A stretch of 64,000 nucleotides of DNA from contig JAQFVV010000002.1 in assembly GCA_028023455.1 (NCBI GenBank), positions 33,179,725 to 33,243,724 of the forward strand. The letters run 5' to 3'. The position numbers and the translations under genes were made by a program. Positions 34,765 through 45,794 of the stretch are shown one piece after another (the first letter of the stretch is position 1; every line of letters begins with the position of its first letter). The notes under the pieces were generated by a model. That model saw nothing but the letters and a program-made list of their open reading frames with translations. It ran no database searches and had not been told where the DNA came from. This stretch comes from Epiperipatus broadwayi (Eukaryota; Onychophora; Udeonychophora; Euonychophora; Peripatidae).

Positions 34765-34925
34765 TCGGAATAATTCTCTTCGTTATACTTCAGAGCCATC
34801 TATTGTAAGCTTAAGTAATAAGTGAACAAAAGATGAGATAGCTTTTATATCCACATCCCTAGATGACTATTTAGTATCCATTGATTACTCAAATTTACAA
34901 TAGATAGCTCTGAAATAGAGTTTGA
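34765..34925. repeat. Dispersed repeat family B, short copy
   Basis: It shares GAGCCATCTATTGTAAGCTT and the ATCCATTGATTACTC end with 27735-28080; the middle is deleted. Confidence 0.6.
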
Positions 34926-34969
34926 TATTTTTGTTAGTATTGCATTTGAACCATAAAACATTTTAAGAT

Positions 34970-35660
34970 GTAAACTTATTATTAGCAATAACTCTCTAGA
35001 CACTAGTGCCACCCAGTGCAAGCCTTAATAATCAGTTTGTGCATAAGATCTCCATCTAGTGACTACTCATCCAATATTCCCAGACTAGTTTTTAGCTCAT
35101 GGTTTGCACCTAGATCTAAGGATCTACTGCAATCCTTCAGCATCCACCTTTTATCTATTTAGTTAACCATAAAACTATGATTACTAAGGCTTGCACGGGA
35201 TGGCACTATAGTTTGGAGAATTTGTTACTGCTAATAGTAGCTTGTCTAAGCATAGGAAATGGTGATCATGTGAAGTTTTGTTGGTTTTATACCATTTCTG
35301 CTTTTGGGATGAACCAAGGACACCAAAATGTATAGTTGCTGTACTGGGATCAGATCTATATAACTATCAGGCAAATGAGCTTGGATTGAAAACATTCATG
35401 TGTTTTCATCTTGAGCTCCTAGCTCTATAGTTAGTTGAAAGGTGGCTGCTGGAGGATTGCATTAGATCCTTAGATCTAGGTGCAGTGCTCTCAGATCCAA
35501 AGCTCCTCACTGGTGAAAGCCACAAGCTAGAAATTAGTCTAGGGATATTGGATGAGTAAGCAGTAGATGGAAATTTTATGCACAAGCCTTCTTCAATCCA
35601 TTGATTCTTAAGGCTTGCACTAGCTGGCACTACTGTATGGAGAGTTTGCTATATCTATTG
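34970..35660. repeat. Repeat family A copy
   Basis: The forward terminal module, 34970-35170 (CTCTAGACACTAGTGCC to CCACCTTTTATC), is partly deleted. The internal module is at about 35250-35390 (GATCATGTGAAGTTTTG, ACACCAAAATGTATAG, GATCAGATCTATATAAC). The inverted terminal module runs 35425-35650 and ends CACTACTGTATGGAGAG. Confidence 0.75.
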
Positions 35661-35799
35661 AAAATATGGATTTTAATATGAAATCAGAACTGTATTTTTA
35701 AATATAGAAACATCTATATTGGTAATATTGAATTTAATTATTGCCTTCTATTACAGTAAAAGAACAATAAAATGAACACACTTTTGTGCACTTTATACA

Positions 35800-37290
35800 A
35801 TGCGCACACACATAGTAATGCAAAAATGCACAATTATGATCGCTGAGCTCCTACATCAAATCCGCTTCTCAAAAGCTCTCAATCCGGCCCTTGGATATTT
35901 TTAAAAACTTACATAAAATGGCCCTGGTATAAAACTTCCATTTAAACATACATATAGTGCAAATATTAAATTAAGAATAAAATAAAATATTTATTTTCTT
36001 AACTATATCTTTTTTTCCACCAACCTTTATAGTAGTTCTAATTTATTCCATCAAAGGTGCAATATTCCAATAAATTATCTATATTGTGTTGCTATCTGAC
36101 TACGGATTTAATCTACAACACTGAGGGCATTTTGTTTGTTTTAATAGCAATTTGTGCAGATAACGAATACTAGTAAAAATAAAATTCGAAGTTTACTTCG
36201 TTTTATTATTATTATTATTTTGTATTAATTTTTTTTTTGAATGGCTAACACTTAGAATAAGATAAAAATTGAGACAGAAAATTGCGCATTTCAAAAGAAA
36301 TGGACCGATGCATTTTTTTTTTTTATAGAAAGAAATTGTAAATCAATATGCCTCATAGGTCTGGAAAATATTTCAGTTAATAAAGAACTTAGATGCATTA
36401 TTTGTCAAAACATTCTGATTACAACCAAAATGGTGGGGAAGACAAAAATATCCAATAGAAAACTTGAACAAGAGCTTCCTCAAGTAATTGGTATGTGTTA
36501 TGAAAAGCAGAAACAAGTCAGACAATTTTGTGAAAGCAGGTTACATTATTTAAAAAGAAAAGCAGTACATTTAAAATCATTTTCTGACGTAGTCTCTATA
36601 AAAGACTGCATTCTATCTGCTGTAGAATTCGTTTATCCAGATCATAAAAAGAAATTCAAGAATATAAATGTCAAAAAAACAGCTACAAGATAAATTAAAA
36701 AATTGTCCTTAAATATGGAGCAGTCATTAATAATTATTATCTTACTTTATATTTAATTCACAAAAAGATTATGGCCCTCGTTCAAAAACGGAAACTTGAA
36801 ATCGCCTTACCAGTTGAAAAGGTTGCCCACCTTGAATGGCTTCAGTTTTAAACAAGGTTACGTGATTTCTGAATGTAAAACCTTTTTATGGTTCAAAGTC
36901 CACTTCAAATCAATCCATTCTATGTAGTGTCAAAGACAAGTGGCTCTCATAGCCTTAATATTTCTCGTTTGTTCTGATATTGGAATCTATTATTGGAGGC
37001 AGATAACATTAGAAGAAGCAATGGAATTTTACTAAAGCTTTTATTTATACCATATTCTTCTAAGAAATTTCTTAAATCAATGTCTTTTCACTGTTTCTTG
37101 AGCAAAAACAGTATGCCTTTTAAGCTCCTGATCTTGAAATTACTCAAAGAGGCTAATTTTAAAATGGTAATTCTTTGTGAGTTCATAAGAAGTTTGGAAA
37201 TAACAGAGATGGAGCCATAATCCATGGGCCTTGAACCCCAGACCCTAGTCTATCATTGCACTCGAGATAACAGACGGGGTGAATATGTTT
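35800..37290 (+). pseudogene. hAT transposon relic, GTF2IRD2-like (DUF4371 type)
   Basis: Around 36264-36340 the + strand codes for a segment reading IETENCAFQKKWTDAFFF, which resembles the conserved N-terminal start of GTF2IRD2-like hAT transposases. The 87-codon frame at 36430-36693 carries the following conserved block, LKSFSDVVSIKDCILSAVEF then VYPDHKKKFKNI, normally followed by an S-(L/V)-S-R-x-T-V motif, here eroded. Further pieces may lie at 36780-36960. The terminal repeats and catalytic core are not identifiable. A tRNA-like scrap lies at 37215-37290 on the minus strand. Dead relic in the intron before the last exons of the coiled-coil gene. Confidence 0.6.
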
Positions 37291-37310
37291 TATATCATAT
37301 TTTTGATTAG

Positions 37311-37484
37311 CCAGTAAAAATGCTTAAAATTCGTAAAGATAGTCCATTTATAACAAGATTAATTGGCATTTTTCCTTGGATCAGTATGTTTATTGTTGAA
37401 GTAAAAATCCGGATTATGTCTATAGCTGAGGATGAAAAAAGCAGTAAATTGAATATCTTGGTCCCATTGGACAAGTCTAAGAGG
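37311..37484 (+). CDS. Coiled-coil protein gene, probable exon 5
   Basis: Candidate exon of 58 codons, open from an acceptor TTTTTGATTAG (AG at 37309-37310) to a consensus donor AGG/GTAAGT at 37485. It is phase 0 at both ends, as required by the exons at 34130 and 37634. The C-terminal part (EDEKSSKLNILVPLDKSKR) looks protein-like; the N-terminal part is hydrophobic (LIGIFPWISMFIVEV) and less convincing. An alternative acceptor at 37429-37430 (CTGAG) would give an 18-codon, phase-0 exon of 37431-37484 without the hydrophobic part. The exon could also be skipped without a frame change. The donor is strong; the start is uncertain. Confidence 0.45.
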
Positions 37485-37633
37485 GTAAGTGTGAATTAGT
37501 TTTTTAGAATTTATTGGTCTTAAGTATTTAAAAGATGATTTTTAAGAATGTATTTTTTTCCAGGTAAATATTTACAGCAACAAGAAAATTATATATTTGT
37601 AATTGTTGTGTTTTTTTTTTTTTCTATTTTCAG

Positions 37634-37723
37634 CAAAAAATGGACTTCATTAGAAAAATCATAGCTTTTGAGAAAGAAAAATTGAACAATCAGTGTAAAA
37701 ATGAATATCAACTAAACTCTTAA
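37634..37723 (+). CDS. Coiled-coil protein gene, terminal coding exon
   Basis: Starts after a strong acceptor (a T-rich tract, then ATTTTCAG, AG at 37632-37633). It reads 29 codons in phase 0, starting QKMDFIRKIIAFEKEKLNNQ and ending with TAA at 37721-37723. The helical, Lys/Glu-rich composition fits the other exons. A polyadenylation signal follows at 37904, which makes this the natural 3' end of the gene. The protein family is not recognised. Confidence 0.65.
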   Translation, partial: QKMDFIRKIIAFEKEKLNNQCKNEYQLNS

Positions 37724-37903
37724 TTTTTTTTCCGTTTCCTGCCATTATTTTATTTAACCTTTTTTTTAAAATCAGCCATTATGTTCAGGCCCGATCTGAT
37801 TAAAATATATATATTAAATGATCATCCACTGATTGTTGTAATTAATAATTTAGAATTGTGTATTATAGCTTTTTTTCCTTGTTTGGTTTCTAAAATTAAT
37901 AAT

Positions 37904-37909
37904 AATAAA
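37904..37909 (+). terminator. AATAAA polyadenylation signal, coiled-coil gene
   Basis: A canonical AATAAA lies 181 bp downstream of the stop codon at 37721-37723 and is followed by a T-rich tract, a normal setting for 3' end cleavage. Such hexamers are common in AT-rich DNA, so this is supported mainly by position. Confidence 0.4.
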
Positions 37910-38159
37910 TCTTTTTTTAAAAAAAAATAAGTTTTTAAAATCTTAATTATTATAGATTTGGAATTATACTTTAACTATTCTGGGGTATTTACGTAACACC
38001 TCTCTTAATTGTCTTGGATTATTACTGTGTCAGTTACGCTCGTCAACTTTTATTGCAATTTTTAATAAAATTTATTTGCAGATTACTTAATAACTACGAA
38101 TTTAAAAATGAGTCGTAAGTATAAATATATTGTTTATCTTATACATACTGTACGCATTG

Positions 38160-39010
38160 CTTATATACCAGTGATGTGTCACCCATGACCTAATTGTATC
38201 GAAGTGATACAAGTATTCGTGTTTGAACATGTTTAAGCTAAGACATGTGTAAATTTTAAGCTGATATAGCTACTTAGTTGTTGGTTAGTTATTAAGAAGA
38301 GAATAAATATCCGTGCATATGCTTTGGCATAAAAATGGGTGATCGAAATGTTGAGCAATTTTTTATCAAATGTTGTGTGGAAATTGGCAAATATGCTACT
38401 GAAACATTACAAATGTTGTAAGTGGCATATAGTGTATGTGTTTGAATGGCCTAAGAGGTGCACAAATGGGCAAGAACATGTGATGGATGATCCCAGAAGT
38501 GGACAGCCAAAAACAACAATGACAGGCATTAATATTGGTATGGTTCAATTGATCCGACAGACGATTAATTGCGAGATTAATAGCTGAAGAATTGCAGATT
38601 AATCGAGAAACAGGAACATTTTATCTAAAGAATTGGGCATCAGAATTATGCCCCAATAAGTGGATCATTCATCATGACAATGCGTCAAGTCATAGTGAGA
38701 GACGTTTTGGCCAAAAATTCAATTACACAACTAGACCATCCTGTCTATTCACCAGATTTGGCTCCCTGTGATTTTTGGTTATGTCCGAAATTAAAAACTG
38801 CCCTGAAAGAATGTAGATTTTCTATTATAACTGATATCCAAAAAAATGTGAGACATCTGCTCAATATTATTACTGAAAATGAAGTCCAAGTGTGCTTCCA
38901 GAAATGAAAACATGCACAAGGGGACCACAGTAGCCATTAGTATATACTTCCACATCTATATTTTATAAAGGTGCATTCTAAGAATTAAATTGTCACTCTC
39001 GTAAATATAT
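38160..39010 (+). mobile_element. Mariner-family DNA transposon, defective copy 2
   Basis: The transposase frame starts at ATG 38335 with an N-terminal region related to SETMAR-type mariners. It includes VFEWPKRCTNGQEHVMDDPR, SGQPKTTMT, and LIAEELQINRET in a shifted frame. The sequence then jumps to the C-terminal half: WIIHHDNASSH near 38658-38690 (second catalytic Asp region), then FLAK-like LAKNSITQLDHPVYSPDLAP, and CDFWL (third Asp). The block with the first catalytic Asp is deleted and frameshifts occur. The 3' end ATTAAATTGTCACTCTCGTA matches the inverted end of copy 1. Dead element. Confidence 0.8.
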
Positions 39011-39019
39011 ATTGTAATG

Positions 39020-41560
39020 ATATGGATTCTAGGGGATGAACCTGGGGCGATAGGATTCATCATCATCAACTCCAGGTCAATACATCAAATTTTAAATGCA
39101 TAAATAATATCATGAGGTAAGAATATGAGGAGCATGAGTCTGAGAGATCAACACCAACACTATAAATAAGTATAAGTTCAGGATTACCCAAAAGTAATAA
39201 TCATTAATCGTCATGAATGATCAACATTAAAAATAAATCAACAGTCAATCTGGTGACTGGATTTGAAATGGGCCTACTATAAACCAGGATAATTATTTAG
39301 CTTTTGCCAGTTTGGGGCAGATTATTTAAATCATAATTTGGATATACTTTAAGTGCTAATCCATAAGAATATGACAAAAAAATAAATAATGCTGAAAGAC
39401 TAAAAGATGCTGATCATCATCAATGTTCTGGCCACTTAGTATCTTTAATATATTGGCCAACTATAAATTTAAATTTCTAATAAATGCTAAACTAAATATA
39501 ATACAGCATATAATAATTTATATTTTAGAATTAAATAAATTCATTGGAATAACTTTAACAATGAAATATAAATTTATTAATAACAATCAAATTAAATTAA
39601 GGTCTGCTGATTATGGTTTGCATATAAATTAAGCCCTCTGATTTTCATTAATACCAAAAAGAAATTCACAATTACCTTGTAATTTACCTATATTTTACAA
39701 TAGGTTTACATAAAACACTTATGTATCAGCATACAGATCATATTTGAATTGTCATAAACCTATAAATGAAATTCATTTTTATAATTACAATGACTGATTT
39801 AACGTATATGTATCTACGTGACATTTATCTACATAAGCACACAGACATGCTGTAACATATGGGAACTGTTATATAATGATAAAAAATAAGCTATCACATT
39901 TTTATGATATATAAATAATGACTGATTTTACAGATATGTGTATGTGCATGGAAATATGTGCACACACTGATGTTTATGTCATGATATTTTAATTTGTCAA
40001 ATAAAATTATTAAAACTATATTTTCACAATTCTATATTCAAAGTATACATAAAATTCACACCTGTGGATATATAAAAAAGAATATGAATCGATTATTGAT
40101 TCATTCATTGTCTAATGGTAAACAAAAAAAAAAGTTTTTCTTTTTTTTAAAAAAAAGTAATATTAATTATTTGATGGTCCTTCATAAAAGTTTTCTTTTT
40201 TAAAAAAAATTAATACCACATCTTTGATAGGTTACTCTTAATTAATTATAAATATCTTTGAGTTTTTTTTGTTCCCTAATCTAATAAGATTTTTAGAATT
40301 TACTTTCTTTTTTCAAAATAAAATTATCTATGAATCAATCATTTGTTTTTTAGACTTTTAATTCATGCAAAAATTATTTACTTGCTTTTACTTATAGTTG
40401 ACGAAACTCATTTAGTTTTAAGATTTATTAATTAGAAATTTTAAATCCCATTTCAAGAAATTTAAAATACTATTTTCAATATGTAAGATACTACTCACCA
40501 GCTATATTTTATATATCCCACACATTACCTTTATCTGCATGTAGATAAAACAGTATTATAAATCCTCAGCAAGCTGATGGCCTCTCTGGGTTAGCTGGTC
40601 CCTACTAAACAGTAAACTGGCTTATTGTCCATTTTTAGGAAAGGTATAATCCAGATAACTGTTAGCCTGCAGTGAGCTCCGTTCAGTCTCATGCTGTCTA
40701 ATATATAGATATATGTATATGGGCTATGAATACATAAAAGCTAGGTCTTGCTTCCATGTGAATCCAAACACTACTGTAGTAAATTAGCAGTAGCTGGACT
40801 TGGACTATCTTGTCTTCAGTTATAACTTCATGGTAAAACTTTTAAAAACTTTAATCTTTTTTTCAATCTTTTTATAGCCAGAAATGGGAGGGAGGGACTT
40901 ACAGTAATTAAAAATGTTTTTCTATCTTGATAAAAAAAAAAGTTAATGACTTTTTCACTTCAACTTAATTCTTTGAAAAACAACTCTGTGGAGTTTTATC
41001 AATATATGTTATATAAGACTTAATTTAAAAAATTTGCTAATCAAAATAGATAGTGGTATTTTATCATTACCAGTATATCTATTGTAACATGAAAGCATGT
41101 TTGTGTTAATTTCAAAATCAGAATTAGCAAAATCTTAATTAGACCTTTTTAAATGCTTAATTTATAATAATTTCTTTTAAAGTTCAAAATTATTTAATAT
41201 TTAACTATTATTCCAGTGCAGTATAGAAAATATCTTTAAAATTTTTTTGTCTGTGATTATTTCTATTTTTCCTTTCAACTTTATCTATATGCACTCACAC
41301 TACTCTGTTGTATGCCATGAAACAAACATCTCAATATATTATTATAATTTGATTTACAAGTGTCAAACTTTCTGCACCCACAACTTTGATTCCACCCACT
41401 TCAGATAAATACATTTATGATTATTACTAATTATTTAATTGGCTAGATATTATCTTATCATTTCTAATCGAGCTATAAAGTTTAAACATCAGTTAAAGAT
41501 TAATATATTTGTTTTTAAATAAACTTATATATGAGTAAATGCATCTTGAAGATTGTTTTT
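39020..41560. other. Intergenic DNA, no gene seen
   Basis: No ORF, exon pair or bounded element is recognised. A GC-richer patch at 40560-40690 (AGCAAGCTGATGGCCTCTCT, GTTAGCCTGCAGTGAGCTCC) and one near 39020-39090 look like old repeat DNA. The rest is AT-rich with A and T runs. Confidence 0.4.
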
Positions 41561-41569
41561 TTTTTCCAG

Positions 41570-41632
41570 ATAGCATCTATTCATGTGTTGCAAGTATGTA
41601 ATGGAGAAGCAGAAGTTTTTAAGTATTTCTAA
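41570..41632 (+). CDS. Candidate terminal exon, low confidence
   Basis: A very good acceptor (a run of T followed by CCAG, AG at 41568-41569) precedes 20 open codons in phase 0 (IASIHVLQVCNGEAEVFKYF) ending in TAA, with AATAAA immediately after at 41633-41638. It could be an alternative last exon of the coiled-coil gene, whose exons at 34130 and 37311 end in phase 0, or the end of an unrelated gene, or chance. No upstream exon of its own is found. Confidence 0.22.
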   Translation: MASIHVLQVCNGEAEVFKYF

Positions 41633-41639
41633 AATAAAA

Positions 41640-42840
41640 TTAATGTATGAAACATCTGCCCAAATGCAGAACCAATCTTAATGAAAGGGCAAGCAATTGT
41701 CAAAGTCATCATTTGATTAATTTGAATCTTCAGTAATTTAAATTTCACAATCATTAATATATTCTATTTAACTAAATATAATTTTATATATTATTTGCCA
41801 ATTATTGATCAAATGGTAGTCTTACCAGAGGAGATCACATTCTCCAGATCTTTTTACATTTTCAAAAACTTGTGGTTAGTTACCTCTTTGAGATTATCAA
41901 TCAAAATCTGTCATACTCTTCATAATTCTTTTGCTTCTAAATATTTGCCCAATTTTCTTTTTCTCTTCATAATTTCCACTTAATCTTTTCTATATTTTTG
42001 ATCTTATATGTTCCAAATCCCCATCTCTAAATTCTTCAACTTTCTCTAATTTCTTATATTTCTGCTTCAAATAAAAACATAATGCAATCAAAATATTTAA
42101 CAAATGTTTTTTTAGATCTAAATCCAGTGATTCACAAGACAATATCCTACCTTTATTACAATCTTTTTTGGTCACTATAAGTCTCATTCTTAACATCACT
42201 AACTCTCAAACATTTGGAAAATTCTGACCATATTAATATTTAAAAGAACTAATTGCTATATGATTTCTTGGTATCCTCAAGTTTACTGTTTTGCGATGTT
42301 TTCCTAATCTTTCATTCTACCAGATATCACAAGAGAAGTTGCTGTATAAAAGTTATAAAAAAGCTGTTAAGCGAATCAGACTTGCCTATAACTCAAGATA
42401 TAGTTTACTACCTAAAACTGATTTCAAATCAAGATCTTCCTTTTGGGTGATAAACTAAGAATCTACAATCAAAGAATTATGATATAAAAAATGGAATTCT
42501 TAAGATGTTCCAAACAAATTTCCAGATTCAATAATAAAATCAGCTGGATTTAATCTTCCTAGTGAAATTTGATTCCCATCAAGGTTTAGAACAACCCATA
42601 TTGTGCTCGTCTTCTTCATAATTGGCATTTAGCAGCCACTGATTTATGTGAATGTGTACAAACTTGATCTATGAACCACATAGTTGAGGACTGCTGAATC
42701 AATTGATACAGTGGCAAAATTCAAGGACTTAATAAAGACATTGGTAATTCTATCTCAGTTGGAATTTCTACAGGTTTCTTTATAATACTTTGTTAATCAT
42801 TAAGCTCTCGAAAAACACTAAATAGTAATACCGTATTAGT
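41640..42840. other. Intergenic DNA, no gene seen
   Basis: Short open frames occur on both strands (for example 41990-42199 on the minus strand), but none shows a recognisable motif or splice context. Confidence 0.35.
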
Positions 42841-42844
42841 TTGA

Positions 42845-43130
42845 ATTTAAGCTGCAGTAGGATTTTAAAATTGGACAAAAATATTAAAACGATTTTATAA
42901 TAGGTGTAGAAAAATAATAAACATTTTTATTTACTTAAATCGAAGTTAAAAGAAAAGTGTGAACAGGGAACTCCCGAATAAACTGCGATATGCGCATAGT
43001 AGGATTTTAAAATTGGGAAAAATATAAAAATGATTTTATAATAGGTATTTAAAAATAATAAACATTTTTATTTACTTAAATAGGAATTAAAAGAAAACTA
43101 CTATCAACAATTGGAATACTATGCGCAGAG
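42845..43130. repeat. Two tandem ~142-bp units with GC-richer junctions
   Basis: GTAGGATTTTAAAATTGG occurs at 42857 and 42999, each followed by ATTTTATAATAGGT and AATAATAAACATTTTTATTT in the same order. Between and after the units lie CpG-containing stretches (AACTGCGATATGCGCATAG, TATGCGCAGAGCGTAG) unusual for this region. The identity of the parent element is unknown. Confidence 0.65.
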
Positions 43131-43259
43131 CGTAGTGCAAATGCACGATCATTGGAGAGTCGGCGGAAATAAGATATTAAAATTTTCGCTTTGAATTTAA
43201 ACTACAGCCCACTTTTATGTCTTCAAAATTTAAATAAAAAGTATGGCTTAAATCACTAT

Positions 43260-43690
43260 GGGTAATAATAATAATAATGCTTATTCAATTTTTTCATTGC
43301 TTTTTTTTTTTTTTGTTCTATTTGCATTTATTGCCTTCTCAAACATTGTAAATCTATCAGTCCTACGTAATAGTTTATTGAGATCGCTCCCATTGTTTGA
43401 AAGAAATATCATCATCAGCAAATCTGATCGAATTAATTTTCTTACTGCCAATGCTAATTCAATCTTATTCATTTAACAACTCATCTAAGGGTATATTGAA
43501 TAAAACAGGAAATAGACAACAAAACTTGCCTTATATCTCTTCCTATATCTCTCTCTCTTCCATAATAAGACCATTTAATTTTACATATAGTTTCAATTCA
43601 TATACAAGTTTTTCATTTAATAAACATTTCCAAAATTATATTTTCTTTTTAAATATCCTCAACAAAGTAATGCAATTGTTTTATCAAATA
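43260..43690 (-). pseudogene. Non-LTR retrotransposon RT fragment (FADD motif)
   Basis: On the minus strand, 43411-43430 encodes RFADDDIS, the catalytic RT motif. In the adjacent frame it is followed by LSNNGSDLNKLLRRTDRF and then NANRTK, the usual order FADD, then a helix, then an N-x-x-KTK motif. Upstream on that strand (43500-43690) lies a degenerate thumb/palm region. The frame shift at the FADD motif and later stops mean it is dead. It is distinct in sequence from the RTE copies. Confidence 0.55.
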
Positions 43691-44165
43691 AATATAAGGG
43701 ATTTGAACTCAAACTTTTCAAGCAACTTGCAACTATTCACACTCTCTCAAACTACTGATACGCATGACCACACATGTAGAAAAGACAAATAATCACCAAT
43801 AAACGTATTTTGTGCAGAACCAGTACTCATCAGTTAGTCCAGATGATCATCTCTCGCACATATATATAATCAGTGCTCAGTTTATATTAAGATAGCAAAT
43901 CTTCATACTTTAATGGACAGGCTTCAATCTACTTCAACCTCCAATTCTTCAGCCATCCATACCATTGAAAATCTGATGATAGAATATCTAAATCCCATAC
44001 TGATGCCAGTATTGTTGTTATGGCCATGTTGACCTCAAGTCACTCTGACCCCTCATGTATAGGACAGTATCCATTTAAGTACATAGAAGAAAGATGGGCA
44101 GAATGCAGGCTTAATGTGTAAGATTTGAAATACAGGCATTCTTATACCTGAAACATCAAATAAAG
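43690..44165 (-). repeat. Hammerhead-bearing repeat R, minus-strand copy
   Basis: This ~470-bp unit is the inverse of 46905-47355: TTTCAAATC, AAGTACATAGAAG, CAACATGGCCAT, TTCAATGGTATGGATGGCTG, AATATAAACTGAGCACTG, hammerhead core, then a GAGTTCAAATCCC-type B-box-like segment. The two copies are 2.7 kb apart and inverted, with a nested hAT element and a third partial copy between them. Confidence 0.75.
43795..43838 (-). ncRNA. Degenerate hammerhead ribozyme motif
   Basis: CTGATGA is intact (43833-43827), stem II GTACT/TGCAC has mismatches, GAAA is mutated to AAAA, and the stem I strands ACTAA/TTGGT pair only in part. It is recognisable only because the surrounding repeat matches the copies at 45955 and 47202. 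Probably inactive. Confidence 0.5.
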
Positions 44166-44245
44166 TGAATGAAACGAGTATCCACCTCTTATTATTCTCA
44201 CCACTTCAGTCACATCTATTTAAGGATTGTGAAAACATCTATTTG

Positions 44246-45034
44246 CAGAGGCGGATCAAGCCAAGTGGAGGCCCCAAGCGATAAAAATTTCGGGACCCTC
44301 AAATTCAAGTTAGAAAAAAAATTTCCAAGAAAACTCTCATTAAATTAACAAAAAAGAAAGGGAGTCAAAAATTTCATATCATAACACATTAAACTTGTTT
44401 TTCTTTCTCTTCTTTAGAAGTTTCGAAGTAGGCAATTCAGGATTATCTGATGTAGTTGTTGATGGCAACTCTGCATTAACTTTTAAAAATTTATGCAATG
44501 AATTTCTGTGGCTTTCAGCAATTTTCAGGGGGTTTTTTTTTTGCTTTTCTGCCCCACTTTGATGTTGATTCATTTTTTTGCTGTGAAGAAATTTTTTTTT
44601 TTTTGTAAAATAGTTTAAACACTTTTAACCTCACAAACAATGCCTATTAAAAATACTTTTTTTAAATGATAATGTTGTTAAGATGTTAACAAAGAAAATT
44701 CATTTTTACTTGTCTCCAATCAAAATATAATTGAGAAAAAACCCTCCAGAGATAAATAAGCTGCATAAAAACAGCAAAATTTATTTACGATAATTTTTCA
44801 AAAGCAGAGTATTTAAATCAAATTATTATTTTGGGAGGGGTCGAATTTTTTATGTAATTAAAATATATATATATATTTTACTTAATTTTGGCCTATTTAT
44901 GTTATATTAATTTTATTCCCTGATGTCCAGTTAAAAAAACAAGAACAATTTTCCTCGAATCCTAATGAAGACATTTTAAGACCTTGGGGCCCCTTAGATT
45001 CCGAGGCCCTACGCAGACGCTTAATCCGCCTCTG
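44246..45034. mobile_element. Non-autonomous hAT element with perfect 8-bp TSD
   Basis: The left end reads CAGAGGCGGATCAAGCCAAG and the right end, on the other strand, reads CAGAGGCGGATTAAGCGTCT. The element is flanked by an exact 8-bp direct repeat, TCTATTTG, at 44238-44245 and 45035-45042. It is 789 bp long. On the minus strand, 44379-44573 encodes a remnant starting MNQHQSGAEKQKKNPLK, which resembles the N-terminal end of ZMYM-type hAT transposases (SGAE-(Y/K)-x-K-x-x-K). The rest of the gene is deleted. Confidence 0.9.
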
Positions 45035-45794
45035 TCTATTTGATATCTATTTAATCAAAAGTCACAAAAACATATTGGATGCAAAGGAGATTTAAGCTCC
45101 ATGTTTCAATGAATTAGATCTTTTTTGTGTGTGAAATCATAATTGTCGCATAGAATTGTTTAATGATATTTCTTATTTTAACTTTATGTTTGAAATGTAG
45201 ATAAAGTAAACTAATTTAAAAAACCATTCATTTTTAAATTCTATAAAATGTTTGTGTATAATTTTTTTTAAATATTTATTTCTGTAAAGGAATATTTGGT
45301 GCTATGAGCACAAGTTTTTAAATGTGTTTTCTTAATCTTTAGTCTTCTTGATATTTTAAAACTATTGACTCTTTAATTATTTTTAATAAATATATTTTAG
45401 TCTTAAACTTGCTAATTTCACCTAGAAGTAATATATACATATAGATTCAAATTATATTCTTATCTCTATGCATCTTTTGCTTTAACTTTCAAAAACTAGG
45501 TATTAATGCAATAGTCTCTAGAATCAAAGCAATCCATATTCCCGATGAAACATAAATCCACTTTCTCTTGGCATCCGTGATCTTATATGAATTATAGTTT
45601 AACTAATAATATTTCTTATGACATATATATATGTTGTTTAATTGATAAAGACAGCCATTGCAAATTATTAAGTTTAATTTATACATTCATGCCAAAAAGC
45701 AAGAACATAGTTTCTATCTCTTATAAAATTCTAAAAAAGAAATGTTTTGGCCATAGAAGATTTTTATTATGATTCTAACAGCTAAAGAATAATC

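Noticed and set aside
13382-35630. A 60-72-residue peptide with an SNQW...LCIKSLSSAYSSN-like core is open in several family A copies (13382-13588, 24568-24786, 25125-25331, 35406-35630).
   Set aside because: It lies in both orientations of the repeat, has different starts, and is broken in other copies at 15556, 22300, 33020 and 56190. Its conservation follows from recent copying of the DNA, not from evidence of coding selection.
36993-37220. 75-codon open frame just before the probable exon at 37311.
   Set aside because: No splice context joins it in frame, the composition is Leu/Lys/Phe-rich and no motif is visible; it probably belongs to the eroded hAT relic.
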